From the NCBI GenBank assembly GCA_021799945.1, contig JAJYZK010000008.1, positions 1 through 20,570 on the forward strand: a stretch of DNA of 20,570 nucleotides, given 5' to 3'. Both the position numbers and the translations under genes were made by a program. Positions 13,655 to 20,570 of the stretch are shown here, piece after piece (within the stretch, counting starts at the first letter, position 1; each line of letters begins with the position of its first letter). The notes under the pieces are model-generated. The model was not told where the DNA came from and did no database searches. It was given only the letters and a program-made list of their open reading frames with translations. Source of the stretch: Acidobacteriota bacterium. GTDB lineage: Bacteria > Acidobacteriota > Terriglobia > Terriglobales > Acidobacteriaceae.

Positions 13655-13696
13655 AAGCGGCGTTCTAATCCCACCTGCGAGCCGCCCGGAAAACCG

Positions 13697-14683
13697 CTAT
13701 TTCCCCGCCTCTACCGTGACCGGCTTCTGGTCCGCCGGCTTGTCGGTCGGCCTTTCGATTTCCGGGATCAGCATGCCTCCGGAGAGTTCCGTCACCCGGC
13801 TCACTTGATGGCGCGCGCACCATCGCTCCAGCGAGCGGGCGATCTTCTCCACGGCCCGAGGATCGGCATAGCTGGCGGTGCCCACCTGAACGGCCTTTGC
13901 GCCGGCCAGAAGAAACTCGACTGCATCCGCAGCGCACGCGATGCCGCCCATGCCGCAGACCGGAATGGATACGGCGCGCGAGACCTCGTACACCATGCGC
14001 AGGGCGATGGGCTTAATGGCTGGACCGGAAAGCCCGCCCGTGACATTGGCGATTCTCGGCCGGCGGGTTTCGCAGTCGATGGCCAGGGCCACAAACGTAT
14101 TGACCAGCGAGATGGCGTCCGCTCCGGCGTCGGCCGCGCAGCGGGCCATATCGGCGATCGAAGTGACATTGGGCGATAGCTTGACCCATAGCGGTCGCGC
14201 GGCAACCGCCTTCACCCGGGTGATGAGGTGGTTCAGGATTCCGGAGTCCGCGCCGAAGACCATCCCCCCGTGCTGCGTATTCGGGCAGGAGACGTTCAGT
14301 TCATAGGCGGCGATGCCCGGGGCGGCATTCAGCGCCTCCACCACGGCCACGTAATCGGCGACCTGGTATCCAAAGACATTGGCGATGCAGGCGGTCTCTG
14401 CATAGGAGCGGAGCAGGGGAAGCTTCTTTTCGACAAAGGCCTGCACCCCGACATTCTGCAGGCCGATGGCGTTGATCATCCCGGCCGGAGTCTCGATCAG
14501 CCTGGGGGCCCGATTGCCGGCCATGGGCTTGGCGGAAAGGCCCTTGGTGACGAATCCTCCGATCCGGTTGAGCGAAACAATGTCGGCGAACTCGCTGCCA
14601 TAGCCGAAGGTTCCGCTGGCGGCGATCACCGGGTTGCGGAGGCGGATCCCGGCGAAGTCCACGCGCATGTCCGGCTTCTGCAT
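13697..14683 (-). CDS. pyrD: Dihydroorotate dehydrogenase, class 1B type catalytic subunit
   Basis: A 328-residue FMN TIM-barrel enzyme oxidising dihydroorotate to orotate in pyrimidine biosynthesis. Family motifs: NPVIAASGTFGYG (17-29), VTKGLS, LIETPAGMINAIGLQN (62-77), YELNVSCPN (127-135) with catalytic C133, WVKLSPNV (166-173), GGLSGPAIKPIALRMVYEV (216-234) and the FMN-phosphate loop GMGGI (244-248) plus QVGTAS. A catalytic Cys rather than Ser marks class 1, and overall similarity is to the 1B (PyrDB) type, which normally pairs with PyrK; no pyrK is in the window. The last ~25 residues (from PEIERP) extend beyond the usual end. I chose ATG 14683; ATG 14668 is possible. It starts 7 nt after the phosphodiesterase stop, with AAAGGA inside the upstream coding sequence, so the two are probably co-transcribed. 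Confidence 0.94.
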   Translation of the reverse strand: MQKPDMRVDFAGIRLRNPVIAASGTFGYGSEFADIVSLNRIGGFVTKGLSAKPMAGNRAPRLIETPAGMINAIGLQNVGVQAFVEKKLPLLRSYAETACIANVFGYQVADYVAVVEALNAAPGIAAYELNVSCPNTQHGGMVFGADSGILNHLITRVKAVAARPLWVKLSPNVTSIADMARCAADAGADAISLVNTFVALAIDCETRRPRIANVTGGLSGPAIKPIALRMVYEVSRAVSIPVCGMGGIACAADAVEFLLAGAKAVQVGTASYADPRAVEKIARSLERWCARHQVSRVTELSGGMLIPEIERPTDKPADQKPVTVEAGK

Positions 14684-14690
14684 ATCCGGT

Positions 14691-16598
14691 TTACGGTTCC
14701 TTTCGCCGCGCCCCCGCAGCAGAGGACGCATGCCGATGCGCGGGCCTAGGTTCGGGGATCGGGGGCGGGATGCGGATGGCCTGCGTAAGCACGTGACCGA
14801 TGGCTGCCGATGGCTGCGTCAAGCCCAGCAGCGAGGCTAGGGTCGCCGCAAGATCGACCGGCTCCACGCGCCCATGATAAATGCCCGGAGTGAAGGGCAG
14901 CCCGTAGAAACCCAGCGGGACATGACGGTCATAGGACCAGGGGCTGAAATGGGTCGTGCCGCGGCGCAGCGCCTGCATCTGAAAGGCCTCGGGTATCACC
15001 ATGACATACCAGCCGCCGTTGGGGCTGTAGCTATGGGAGAGCAGCAGGCCCCATTCGGAGGGCGGCATCTGTCCGGCGGCAAGCTGTTCCCGCGTGTAGG
15101 TGTGCAGGATGATTGCCGGTGGAGGCGCGCGGACCGGGGCCGGCGGCGCCACGGGCTCGGGAACGGTCGGGTTTGCGCCGGAGGCCGGAGCCTGGCCTGC
15201 CGCCGGACCTGCCGTCTGATCAGATGATCCAGCGCCGGAAACCGGCGGCGCTGGATTGGGAGGAATTTGCGACGGCGGACTCTGAGCGGTCGCCGCGCCG
15301 GGGTTCGCAGCGGCCGGGCTCGCGGGACTGGCGGCGGCCGCGTCCTGCCCACCCTGATTCTTCGCCTCTTGATCCCGGAGTGCGTCGGGCGCCGCTTCCC
15401 GCACCGCCTCCTCCGCCTCCTGCTCGTTGATGCCCGCAACTTCGAAGGATGGGCGGTTCAGCGACAGGTAGGGAAGCTCCTGATGGGAGAGCAGATACTT
15501 CACTTTCTCGCCGGGCGAGAATTTGGCGTTCATGGCGTCGTTCAGGCTGGCCACAAACCTGGGAAGATCGATGGTGGCGGCGGGAAGTCCCAGACTCACG
15601 GCCTGTGCTGGAACAGGGGCGACGCCGTGGTCGGCGGATAGGGCAAGCCACACGTTCGCCAGCCCTCCGGGAACGTTCTGATCGAGCCAGGAGAAAAACC
15701 CGTCGAGCTGCTGATCGAGACTGTCCACCATCTGCCGCTCCTCCGGGGAATCGGGGCCGACCTGATGTCCGAGGAGATCGGGAGCGGAGAGGCTGATGAG
15801 AAGCATGTCGGTGACCGGATCGTGGCCGAGCTGCTCCGCGGTGATGAGCGCGCGGGCGAAATCGAGTTCGTAGGAATTGGCCGCCGGGGTCGGCCCCACC
15901 TGGCTCAGGAAGGAGCCGGCATCCGGAGCGTTTGCCTCCACCTTCGCCTGTGCGATCCGCCCGCTCGTATTGAAGGCGGTCACCCAATCCGGAAGCGCGG
16001 ACAGGTAATAGCTGGAGCTGAGGAACGCTCCCGAGGCGGAGTCCACCCAGTAGGCGGCGTTGGCCGTGAATCCTCCCGGCAGGATGGCCGCACGGTCTTT
16101 CAGTGAAATGCTGAAGACCTTCGCCTGTCCGTTGGTTCCCAGCCGAAGCGAATCTCCGATGGTGGAGGCGCGCAGGTTCCAGGGCGACGCGCCGGGAGCG
16201 GAATTCCCCGAGGCGCCAACGAGGTGATAGCGCGGGTCTTCCACAGCGGTGACCGGCCGGCTCTGGTTTCGACTCAGATCCCACCAGGCATTGGAGGAGA
16301 TGCCGTGGCCGTCGGTGTAGGCGCCGGTGGCCAGGGTCGCATGGCCGGGCGCCGTCTTCGTATTCGCGTAGTTATAGTAGCAGTCTTCGAAATAGGCTCC
16401 CCGGTCGAGAAACATCCGGAAACCGCGGCCCTTGAAGTCCGCCCGGTAGCGGTCCAGGTAATCGGCGCGAAACTGGTCGATCACCAGAATCACCACCAGC
16501 TTGGGATGCGCGTCGTAGGCGCTGGCGAATGCGGCGGGAGCGTAAGGCAGCAGGCAGAGCGCCAGTAACCCGCGGAAGAGATTCTTCAGATGCGGCAT
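14691..16598 (-). CDS. Secreted alkaline-phosphatase-superfamily phosphatase/phosphodiesterase (PafA-like) with Pro/Ala-rich insert
   Basis: A 635-residue protein with a signal peptide (1 to ~26, ending AAFASA). The metal/nucleophile set of the PafA/nucleotide-pyrophosphatase branch is present: D41 (VIDQFRADY), nucleophile T82 (NTKTAPGHATLATG), D274 and H278 (SAPDLLGHQVGPDS), D323/H324 (SADHGVAP) and H550 (GTTHFSPWSYDRHVPLGFYG). It should hydrolyse phosphomonoesters or phosphodiesters in the periplasm or outside the cell using two zinc ions. Between the helix ending PDALRDQ (~410) and the strand IILHTYTREQL (~496) lies an ~85-residue Ala/Pro/Gly/Gln-rich low-complexity insert, probably a disordered loop. 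The C-terminus after ~610 is also Pro-rich. ATG 16598 is supported by GGAG eight bases upstream and the signal peptide; the frame stays open upstream across serS, which is not coding on this strand. Confidence 0.92.
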   Translation of the reverse strand: MPHLKNLFRGLLALCLLPYAPAAFASAYDAHPKLVVILVIDQFRADYLDRYRADFKGRGFRMFLDRGAYFEDCYYNYANTKTAPGHATLATGAYTDGHGISSNAWWDLSRNQSRPVTAVEDPRYHLVGASGNSAPGASPWNLRASTIGDSLRLGTNGQAKVFSISLKDRAAILPGGFTANAAYWVDSASGAFLSSSYYLSALPDWVTAFNTSGRIAQAKVEANAPDAGSFLSQVGPTPAANSYELDFARALITAEQLGHDPVTDMLLISLSAPDLLGHQVGPDSPEERQMVDSLDQQLDGFFSWLDQNVPGGLANVWLALSADHGVAPVPAQAVSLGLPAATIDLPRFVASLNDAMNAKFSPGEKVKYLLSHQELPYLSLNRPSFEVAGINEQEAEEAVREAAPDALRDQEAKNQGGQDAAAASPASPAAANPGAATAQSPPSQIPPNPAPPVSGAGSSDQTAGPAAGQAPASGANPTVPEPVAPPAPVRAPPPAIILHTYTREQLAAGQMPPSEWGLLLSHSYSPNGGWYVMVIPEAFQMQALRRGTTHFSPWSYDRHVPLGFYGLPFTPGIYHGRVEPVDLAATLASLLGLTQPSAAIGHVLTQAIRIPPPIPEPRPAHRHASSAAGARRKEP

Positions 16599-16663
16599 GG
16601 CAGACTCCAGTATCGCAAAACATCGGGCGCTGCGCCGGTATGGAAGCGGCGAGGGGCTTCCGG

Positions 16664-16669
16664 TAGAGT
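16664..16669 (+). promoter_or_regulatory. Candidate -10 box (TAGAGT) before serS
   Basis: TAGAGT ends eight bases before the serS ATG at 16678, in the 79-bp gap shared with the divergent phosphatase gene. No Shine-Dalgarno lies near the ATG. The match to TAnnnT is modest and no -35 is clear. Confidence 0.3.
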
Positions 16670-16677
16670 AGATTTTG

Positions 16678-17988
16678 ATGCTGGATCTCAACTTTGTGCG
16701 CGCCAATCTGGGATTGGTCGAGGATATGCTGCGGCGCCGCGGACAGGATCCCGCCGCCTTGCTGGGGGACTTCCGGCGACAGGACTCCGCGAGACGGGAT
16801 GCGATTACCCGGATGGAGAAGCTCAAAGCGCAGCGCAATTCCCTGAGCGAGGAGGTGGCCCGGAGCAAGCGCGCCGGCCAGGATGCCACGGCGCTCATCG
16901 AGCAGACCCGGGCGCTCCGCCAGGAGGGCGAGCGGCTGGAGAGCAGCGCCTCCGAGGCGGAAGCGGAGATGCGATCCCTGCTGGCCAGGATCCCCAACCT
17001 ACTGCAGCCGGAGGTGCCTGCCGGCAAAAACGAGCAGGACAATTTAGAGGTGCGGCGCTGGGGACAGCGCAGGGAATTCGCCTTTGCTCCGAAGCCGCAC
17101 TGGGAGCTGGGAGAGGCTCTGGGAATTCTGGACCTGGAGCGCGCGGCAAAGATCGCCGGAGCGCGATTTGCCGTCTATTGGGATCTGGGAGCGCGGCTGG
17201 AAAGGGCGCTCGCCAACTTCATGCTGGACGTGCATACGCGGGAACATGGCTACCGGGAGGTTTTGCCCCCGGTCCTGGTCAACAGTGCGTCGCTGTTCGG
17301 GACCGGACAGCTTCCCAAATTCGCCGAAGATCTCTTCCGCTGCGAGGGCGGAGACTATTGGCTGATCCCGACGGCGGAGGTGCCGGTCACCAACCTCTAT
17401 CGGGATGAAATGCTGGAGGAGAAGCAGCTTCCGCTGAGCCTGACCGCCTATACGCCGTGTTTTCGCTCCGAGGCCGGCTCCTATGGCAAAGATGTGAGGG
17501 GAATCATTCGCCAGCATCAATTTCAGAAGGTCGAACTGGTAAAGTTTGTCCAGCCGGAGCGATCCGGCCTGGAACACGAGCGACTGACCGAAGATGCGGA
17601 GTCGATTCTGCGCAAGCTGGAGCTGCCCTACCGGAAGATGCTGCTGTGCGCCGCGGACACCGGCGCCTCCTCGACAAAGACCTACGATCTGGAGGTTTGG
17701 CTGCCCGGGCAAGGCGTCTATCGGGAAATCTCCTCCTGTTCGAACTTCGAGGCCTACCAGGCGCGGCGGGCAAATCTTCGTTACCGGCCCCAGGGCGGCG
17801 GTCGGCCGGAGTTTCTCCACACTCTGAACGGCAGCGGCCTGGCCATCGGCCGGACCTGGCTGGCGATCCTGGAGAATTATCAGCAGGAAGATGGATCGGT
17901 GCGCATCCCTGAAGCACTGCATCCGTACATGGGTGGGGAAAAATTCATTCCCGCCGCGTCCCGGGAACGAGGCGTCGCCGCGACATGA
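16678..17988 (+). CDS. serS: Seryl-tRNA synthetase
   Basis: A 436-residue class II aminoacyl-tRNA synthetase that charges tRNA-Ser (and tRNA-Sec). The N-terminal arm (MLDLNFVRANLGLVEDMLRRR to ~105) is the long antiparallel coiled coil that binds the tRNA extra arm. The catalytic core includes PTAEVPVTNLYRDEM (231-245), motif 2 CFRSEAGSYGKDVRGIIRQHQF (261-282, R263) and motif 3 LNGSGLAIGRTWLAILENYQ (383-402, R392), with SSCSNFEAYQARR (352-364) between. Length and all motifs are normal for bacterial SerRS. The ATG at 16678 gives the canonical MLDL start; a TTG codon just before it (16675) is not needed. The next gene begins 67 nt after its stop. Confidence 0.98.
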   Translation: MLDLNFVRANLGLVEDMLRRRGQDPAALLGDFRRQDSARRDAITRMEKLKAQRNSLSEEVARSKRAGQDATALIEQTRALRQEGERLESSASEAEAEMRSLLARIPNLLQPEVPAGKNEQDNLEVRRWGQRREFAFAPKPHWELGEALGILDLERAAKIAGARFAVYWDLGARLERALANFMLDVHTREHGYREVLPPVLVNSASLFGTGQLPKFAEDLFRCEGGDYWLIPTAEVPVTNLYRDEMLEEKQLPLSLTAYTPCFRSEAGSYGKDVRGIIRQHQFQKVELVKFVQPERSGLEHERLTEDAESILRKLELPYRKMLLCAADTGASSTKTYDLEVWLPGQGVYREISSCSNFEAYQARRANLRYRPQGGGRPEFLHTLNGSGLAIGRTWLAILENYQQEDGSVRIPEALHPYMGGEKFIPAASRERGVAAT

Positions 17989-18055
17989 ATTCCGAGAGCA
18001 AATCGGGGATGGGGCCCTCCGCGAAAGCGAAGATGGCAAGGAAGAGAGCGCACCG

Positions 18056-18427
18056 GTGGCCAGGATGAGGATTCTGAAGAGCTATTTATTTTGGACGTAC
18101 CCGCGAGGCAGCTTCCACTATGACGTGATGGTGACGCTGATTCTGGCCTTTCTCTTTCTATCGCCGCAAGTCATCAACTTCCGCGAGCGTCCGCAGGAGA
18201 CGCAGACCTCCCGCCGCAGCATTCTGGTCGAGCCCCTGGGGAGCAACCGGCTCCTCTACCGGTTTGCCCCCGATCAGCTCTCGGAAGCGGCCCCCGGCGC
18301 CGCGCTTCCGCCGGAACTGCTCCAGCGTATCCGGGAAGTCTCGGGCGAGGTGCGGATCGACCGCTTCCAGAAGCAGACCGACGCGCGGGGACAAGTAACG
18401 GAATACCGGGTCTGGGCGCACAGATAA
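18056..18427 (+). CDS. Small single-pass membrane protein of unknown function
   Basis: A 123-residue protein I do not recognise. Residues 1-21 are basic/aromatic (RILKSYLFWTYPRGSFHYD), ~22-38 form one transmembrane helix (DVMVTLILAFLFLSPQV), and the remaining ~85 residues are probably extracytoplasmic, with RSILVEPLGSNRLLYRFAP and a C-terminal VTEYRVWAHR strand. I prefer the GTG at 18056, which follows AAGGAAGAGAG by 7 nt; the alternative ATG at 18065 has poorer spacing. The position between serS and the LolA-like gene, together with the membrane anchor, suggests an envelope role; nothing more can be supported. Confidence 0.72.
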   Translation: MARMRILKSYLFWTYPRGSFHYDVMVTLILAFLFLSPQVINFRERPQETQTSRRSILVEPLGSNRLLYRFAPDQLSEAAPGAALPPELLQRIREVSGEVRIDRFQKQTDARGQVTEYRVWAHR

Positions 18428-18435
18428 AGGCCTCG

Positions 18436-18450
18436 GCCCCGTTGCGGGGC
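18436..18450 (+). terminator. Hairpin GCCCCG-TTG-CGGGGC after the small membrane protein gene
   Basis: A perfect 6-bp GC stem with a 3-nt loop begins nine bases after the stop codon. No U-tract follows. It may attenuate transcription between the small membrane protein gene and the LolA-like gene. Confidence 0.3.
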
Positions 18451-18537
18451 GCCGTCGTCCCGGCCGCGGGTGAATTCCGGCCGGCTCCGCATCGTAAGGG
18501 AAGAGGTCCGAGTAAAAGGATCGAGGCGTAATCGCAC

Positions 18538-19308
18538 ATGATTCGACTGCGCGCAGGACTTGCAGGGCTGGGAGCGGCCGGAATTTTGGGCGCCGCTCTC
18601 TGGCAGCCTTCGTTCGCGCGGGCGGCGCTGCTGACGGTTCACCGGATCCTCGCCGTGGATCCGCAGTCGCCCAGCCCGAAGTCGGGCGGCCTGCGAGAGG
18701 TCATTTCGGACCTCAACCAGGCTGCCGCGAAGTTCCAAAGCGCCGAGGCGGAGTTCACCTGGGATCAATATCAGTCCGTGGTGCAGGAGCACGACATCCA
18801 GACCGGAAAGATCGATTTTGAGCGCAGCCACGGAATCACCTTGATGGCCGCAAACATTCAGCAGATGAACGGGCAGCCTGCGCCGCGGATTGTGGTCTAC
18901 AACGGGAGCGAGCTTCGCTACTACGAGCCGACCCTGCGCCAGTTGCAGATCTTTCGCGCCGGCGCCAACCGGGAAACGTATGAGAGCTTTCTTACTCTTG
19001 GATTTGGAGGCAGCGGCGCGGATCTTCAGACCAACTGGACGGTGGCCTTCGAAGGAATGGAAACCATCGGCGGCGTTCGGGTGGCCAAGCTGGATCTGCA
19101 GCCGAAGTCGCCGGGCATTCGCAGCATGTTTACGCATGTCGCCATCTGGGTCGATCCGGCGCGGGCGGTCAGCTTGAAGCAGGTTTTCTATGCGCCTTCC
19201 GGGGACGTGAGGACATCGACCTTCGAGGTTGTAAAGTACAACGAGCCCCTGCGCTCGGACATCTTTCGGATTGTTCCGCCGAAGGGAACGACCGTGCAGT
19301 CGAGGTAG
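18538..19308 (+). CDS. LolA-like periplasmic lipoprotein-carrier-fold protein
   Basis: A 256-residue protein. An N-terminal hydrophobic segment (MIRLRAGLAGLGAAGILGAALW) is a signal peptide or anchor. From ~51 the pattern LREVISDLNQAAAKFQSAEAEFTWDQYQ is the usual beginning of LolA-type domains (helix, then long antiparallel strands). Later strands include PRIVVYNGSELRYYEP, RQLQIFRA and VAKLDLQPKS, then the MFTHVAIWVDPARAVSLKQVFYAPSGDVRTSTF segment typical of the LolA/LolB half-barrel. LolA carries lipoproteins from LolCDE to the outer membrane in the periplasm; this member could instead be one of the divergent LolA-fold proteins with other lipid cargo. It is longer than E. coli LolA (about 200 residues). 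The 110-bp gap before it and 68-bp gap after it suggest a loose same-strand cluster with its neighbours. Confidence 0.82.
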   Translation: MIRLRAGLAGLGAAGILGAALWQPSFARAALLTVHRILAVDPQSPSPKSGGLREVISDLNQAAAKFQSAEAEFTWDQYQSVVQEHDIQTGKIDFERSHGITLMAANIQQMNGQPAPRIVVYNGSELRYYEPTLRQLQIFRAGANRETYESFLTLGFGGSGADLQTNWTVAFEGMETIGGVRVAKLDLQPKSPGIRSMFTHVAIWVDPARAVSLKQVFYAPSGDVRTSTFEVVKYNEPLRSDIFRIVPPKGTTVQSR

Positions 19309-19376
19309 GCTACCGGAAACGGCTGCCGGAAGCGCGGGGGGAGGGTTCACCAGGCTTCCCGCAAGTTTGAGCAGAC

Positions 19377-20570
19377 ATGAACCGCCAAGTCTTTTTCGAT
19401 CCGCAGCGCAAGCGCTGGAAGCGGCTGAGGCGCATCCTGGATTTGGTCGCGGTTTTTTCAACCGTAATCCTGGTGCTGTTCTTCCTCAACGTCATCCACA
19501 AGCAGGACCTGCCCGAACTTCTCCTGCCGCTTCCCAAGCGAAACTACAAAGCCCTTCGCGAGCCTCAGGAGACGGCGTCGCTGCGGGCGAAATCTCCCCG
19601 GCCGGTGCGCAGGAAGACCCGGCGCCGGCCCTCGGAGATACCCTTCAACTCCGGCGAGGGGCTGCGGGCCGCGTACTATGTCGATGACGACCCCGGCAGC
19701 TACGCCTCGCTGAAGAGTCACATTCACCAGATTGACATGCTGTTTCCGCAGTGGCTCTATGTCACCTCTGCGGACGGCGCGCTGGAGGGGGCCTCGGTGG
19801 CGCAATATCCGGCGCGCCTTTACCCCATCGTCACCCCTCGAGGCGTGCTGGGCGTGGATCCGCAAAATATGCTGCGCGATCTGATCGCCGCCAACCACGA
19901 AGACACTGAAATCTTCCCGATGCTCAGCAACTACAACGTGTTGACGCAGGAGTGGGACGAGAGCGTCGGGCCGATGCTCAACGATGCTGCGGCGCGGCAG
20001 AATCTGGAGCGTCAACTGGCGGAGTTTTTTGCCGCCAATCCGGGCTACCGGGGCCTGAATCTGGATCTGGAGGAACTCCCCGACGACGCGGTGGACAGTT
20101 ATTACTCGCTGATCGAAGAACTCTACCGGCAGATGCGGCCGAAGAATCTCCGACTGTATGTCAATGAAGGCGTCGGCGCCGATAACTCCGAGTTGGCTCT
20201 GCTGGCCCAGAACACCGACGGCATCGTGCTGATGAACTACGACGAGCACGAAGTGAGCAGCGGCCCCGGGCCCATCGCCTCCGAGGATTGGTTTGAGAAC
20301 AATCTGAAGCGCGTGCTCAACGTGGTTCCCAAGGAGAAACTGCTCTGCGCCATCGGCAACTACGCCTATGACTGGACCATGTCCATCCCGGACAGGAGGT
20401 CGCGTCAAAAGCCAAAGGTCCTGAACGTGGACAGCATTTCCGTTGGTGAGGGCTGGCAGAGAGCCTCCGACGCGGAATCGGATGTGTATCTGGAAGGAGA
20501 CGAACTCAATCCGCACTTCGCCTACGACGACGAAGACAACCACGCGCGCCATCAAGTATGGATGCTGGAC
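19377..20570 (+). CDS. Membrane-anchored GH18-type glycoside hydrolase domain protein (partial; probably a GH18/polysaccharide deacetylase/GT2 fusion)
   Basis: 398 residues are visible and the frame is open at the right edge. Residues ~20-38 are a transmembrane anchor after a basic N-terminus (N-in). A Pro/Arg-rich linker (45-88) leads to a GH18-like domain starting FNSGEGLRAAYYVDDDPGSYASLKSHIHQIDMLFPQWLYV. The active-site strand reads GYRGLNLDLEEL (223-234). E232 fits the catalytic Glu of the DxxDxDxE motif and D230 is kept, but the first two acidic positions are changed (R/N). NTDGIVLMNYDEHEV and LCAIGNYAYDW are later barrel strands. Proteins starting this way are often large fusions that continue with a polysaccharide-deacetylase and a family 2 glycosyltransferase domain; that part lies outside the window and is an expectation, not an observation. 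The likely role is envelope or exopolysaccharide synthesis or remodelling. No clear Shine-Dalgarno precedes the ATG. Confidence 0.85.
   Translation, partial: MNRQVFFDPQRKRWKRLRRILDLVAVFSTVILVLFFLNVIHKQDLPELLLPLPKRNYKALREPQETASLRAKSPRPVRRKTRRRPSEIPFNSGEGLRAAYYVDDDPGSYASLKSHIHQIDMLFPQWLYVTSADGALEGASVAQYPARLYPIVTPRGVLGVDPQNMLRDLIAANHEDTEIFPMLSNYNVLTQEWDESVGPMLNDAAARQNLERQLAEFFAANPGYRGLNLDLEELPDDAVDSYYSLIEELYRQMRPKNLRLYVNEGVGADNSELALLAQNTDGIVLMNYDEHEVSSGPGPIASEDWFENNLKRVLNVVPKEKLLCAIGNYAYDWTMSIPDRRSRQKPKVLNVDSISVGEGWQRASDAESDVYLEGDELNPHFAYDDEDNHARHQVWMLD

Noticed and set aside
16599..17042. Upstream in-frame extension of the phosphatase gene to an ATG at 17042
   Set aside because: It runs antisense through serS and would bury the clear signal peptide at MPHLKNL; the ATG at 16598 has GGAG at proper spacing.
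1..20570. CRISPR array, tRNA/rRNA genes, insertion sequences, defence or toxin-antitoxin modules
   Set aside because: I saw no spaced repeat series, cloverleaf-like GTTCGA-containing segment, transposase, paired terminal repeats or small toxin/antitoxin pair while reading the window.

Overview
The window is GC-rich and contains 16 recognisable protein-coding genes, two of them cut by the window edges. It has no rRNA, tRNA, CRISPR array or transposase that I could see. Gene content suggests a chromosomal segment of an Acidobacteriota-like bacterium. The pointers are a receiver-thioredoxin-reductase-like fusion beside a cyclic-nucleotide-domain histidine kinase, a membrane HxxxCxxC zinc-finger protein, a seryl-tRNA synthetase / small membrane protein / LolA-like chain leading into a GH18-type glycosidase, and a PafA-like phosphatase. 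This assignment is an inference from content, not from a marker gene.

Layout. Positions 1-2807 (minus strand) hold a two-gene signalling/redox unit: a receiver domain fused to a flavin-dependent thioredoxin-reductase-like protein, then a soluble CNB-domain histidine kinase that runs off the left edge. Across a 385-bp divergent gap lies a LuxR-type regulator (3193-3852) whose receiver has lost its phosphorylation residues. Next on the plus strand come an MscS-family channel with a long N-terminal region (4149-6140), a frataxin/CyaY homologue (6251-6586) and a family 2 glycosyltransferase (6613-7374). The glycosyltransferase ends on the same CTAG that ends the convergent VOC gene (7371-8150). 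The VOC gene is divergent from a TetR regulator (8272-8913), and the two share a compact promoter/operator region.

Positions 9046-13625 (plus strand) hold a secreted YVTN-type beta-propeller, a PP2C phosphatase whose stop overlaps the start of a 3-hydroxyacyl-CoA dehydrogenase (ATGA), a YycJ/WalJ-like metallo-beta-lactamase-fold protein and a membrane zinc-finger protein. Converging on them (minus strand) is a pair: a secreted alkaline-phosphatase-superfamily enzyme with a long Pro/Ala-rich insert, then pyrD. From 16678 rightwards run serS, a small single-pass membrane protein, a LolA-like protein, and a membrane-anchored GH18-type protein cut by the right edge.

Most of the window is housekeeping or envelope function. 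I found no defence island or obvious new multi-gene system. The items most worth a second look are: (1) the phosphorelay-linked flavoprotein lacking the CxxC pair; (2) the tightly overlapping voc/tetR control region with repeated ACGCTGTCYAC boxes; (3) a recurring TACACT / TAnnnT box 6-14 nt upstream of several start codons that lack a well-placed Shine-Dalgarno, suggesting leaderless or very short-leader mRNAs; and (4) the degenerate receiver of the LuxR-type protein.
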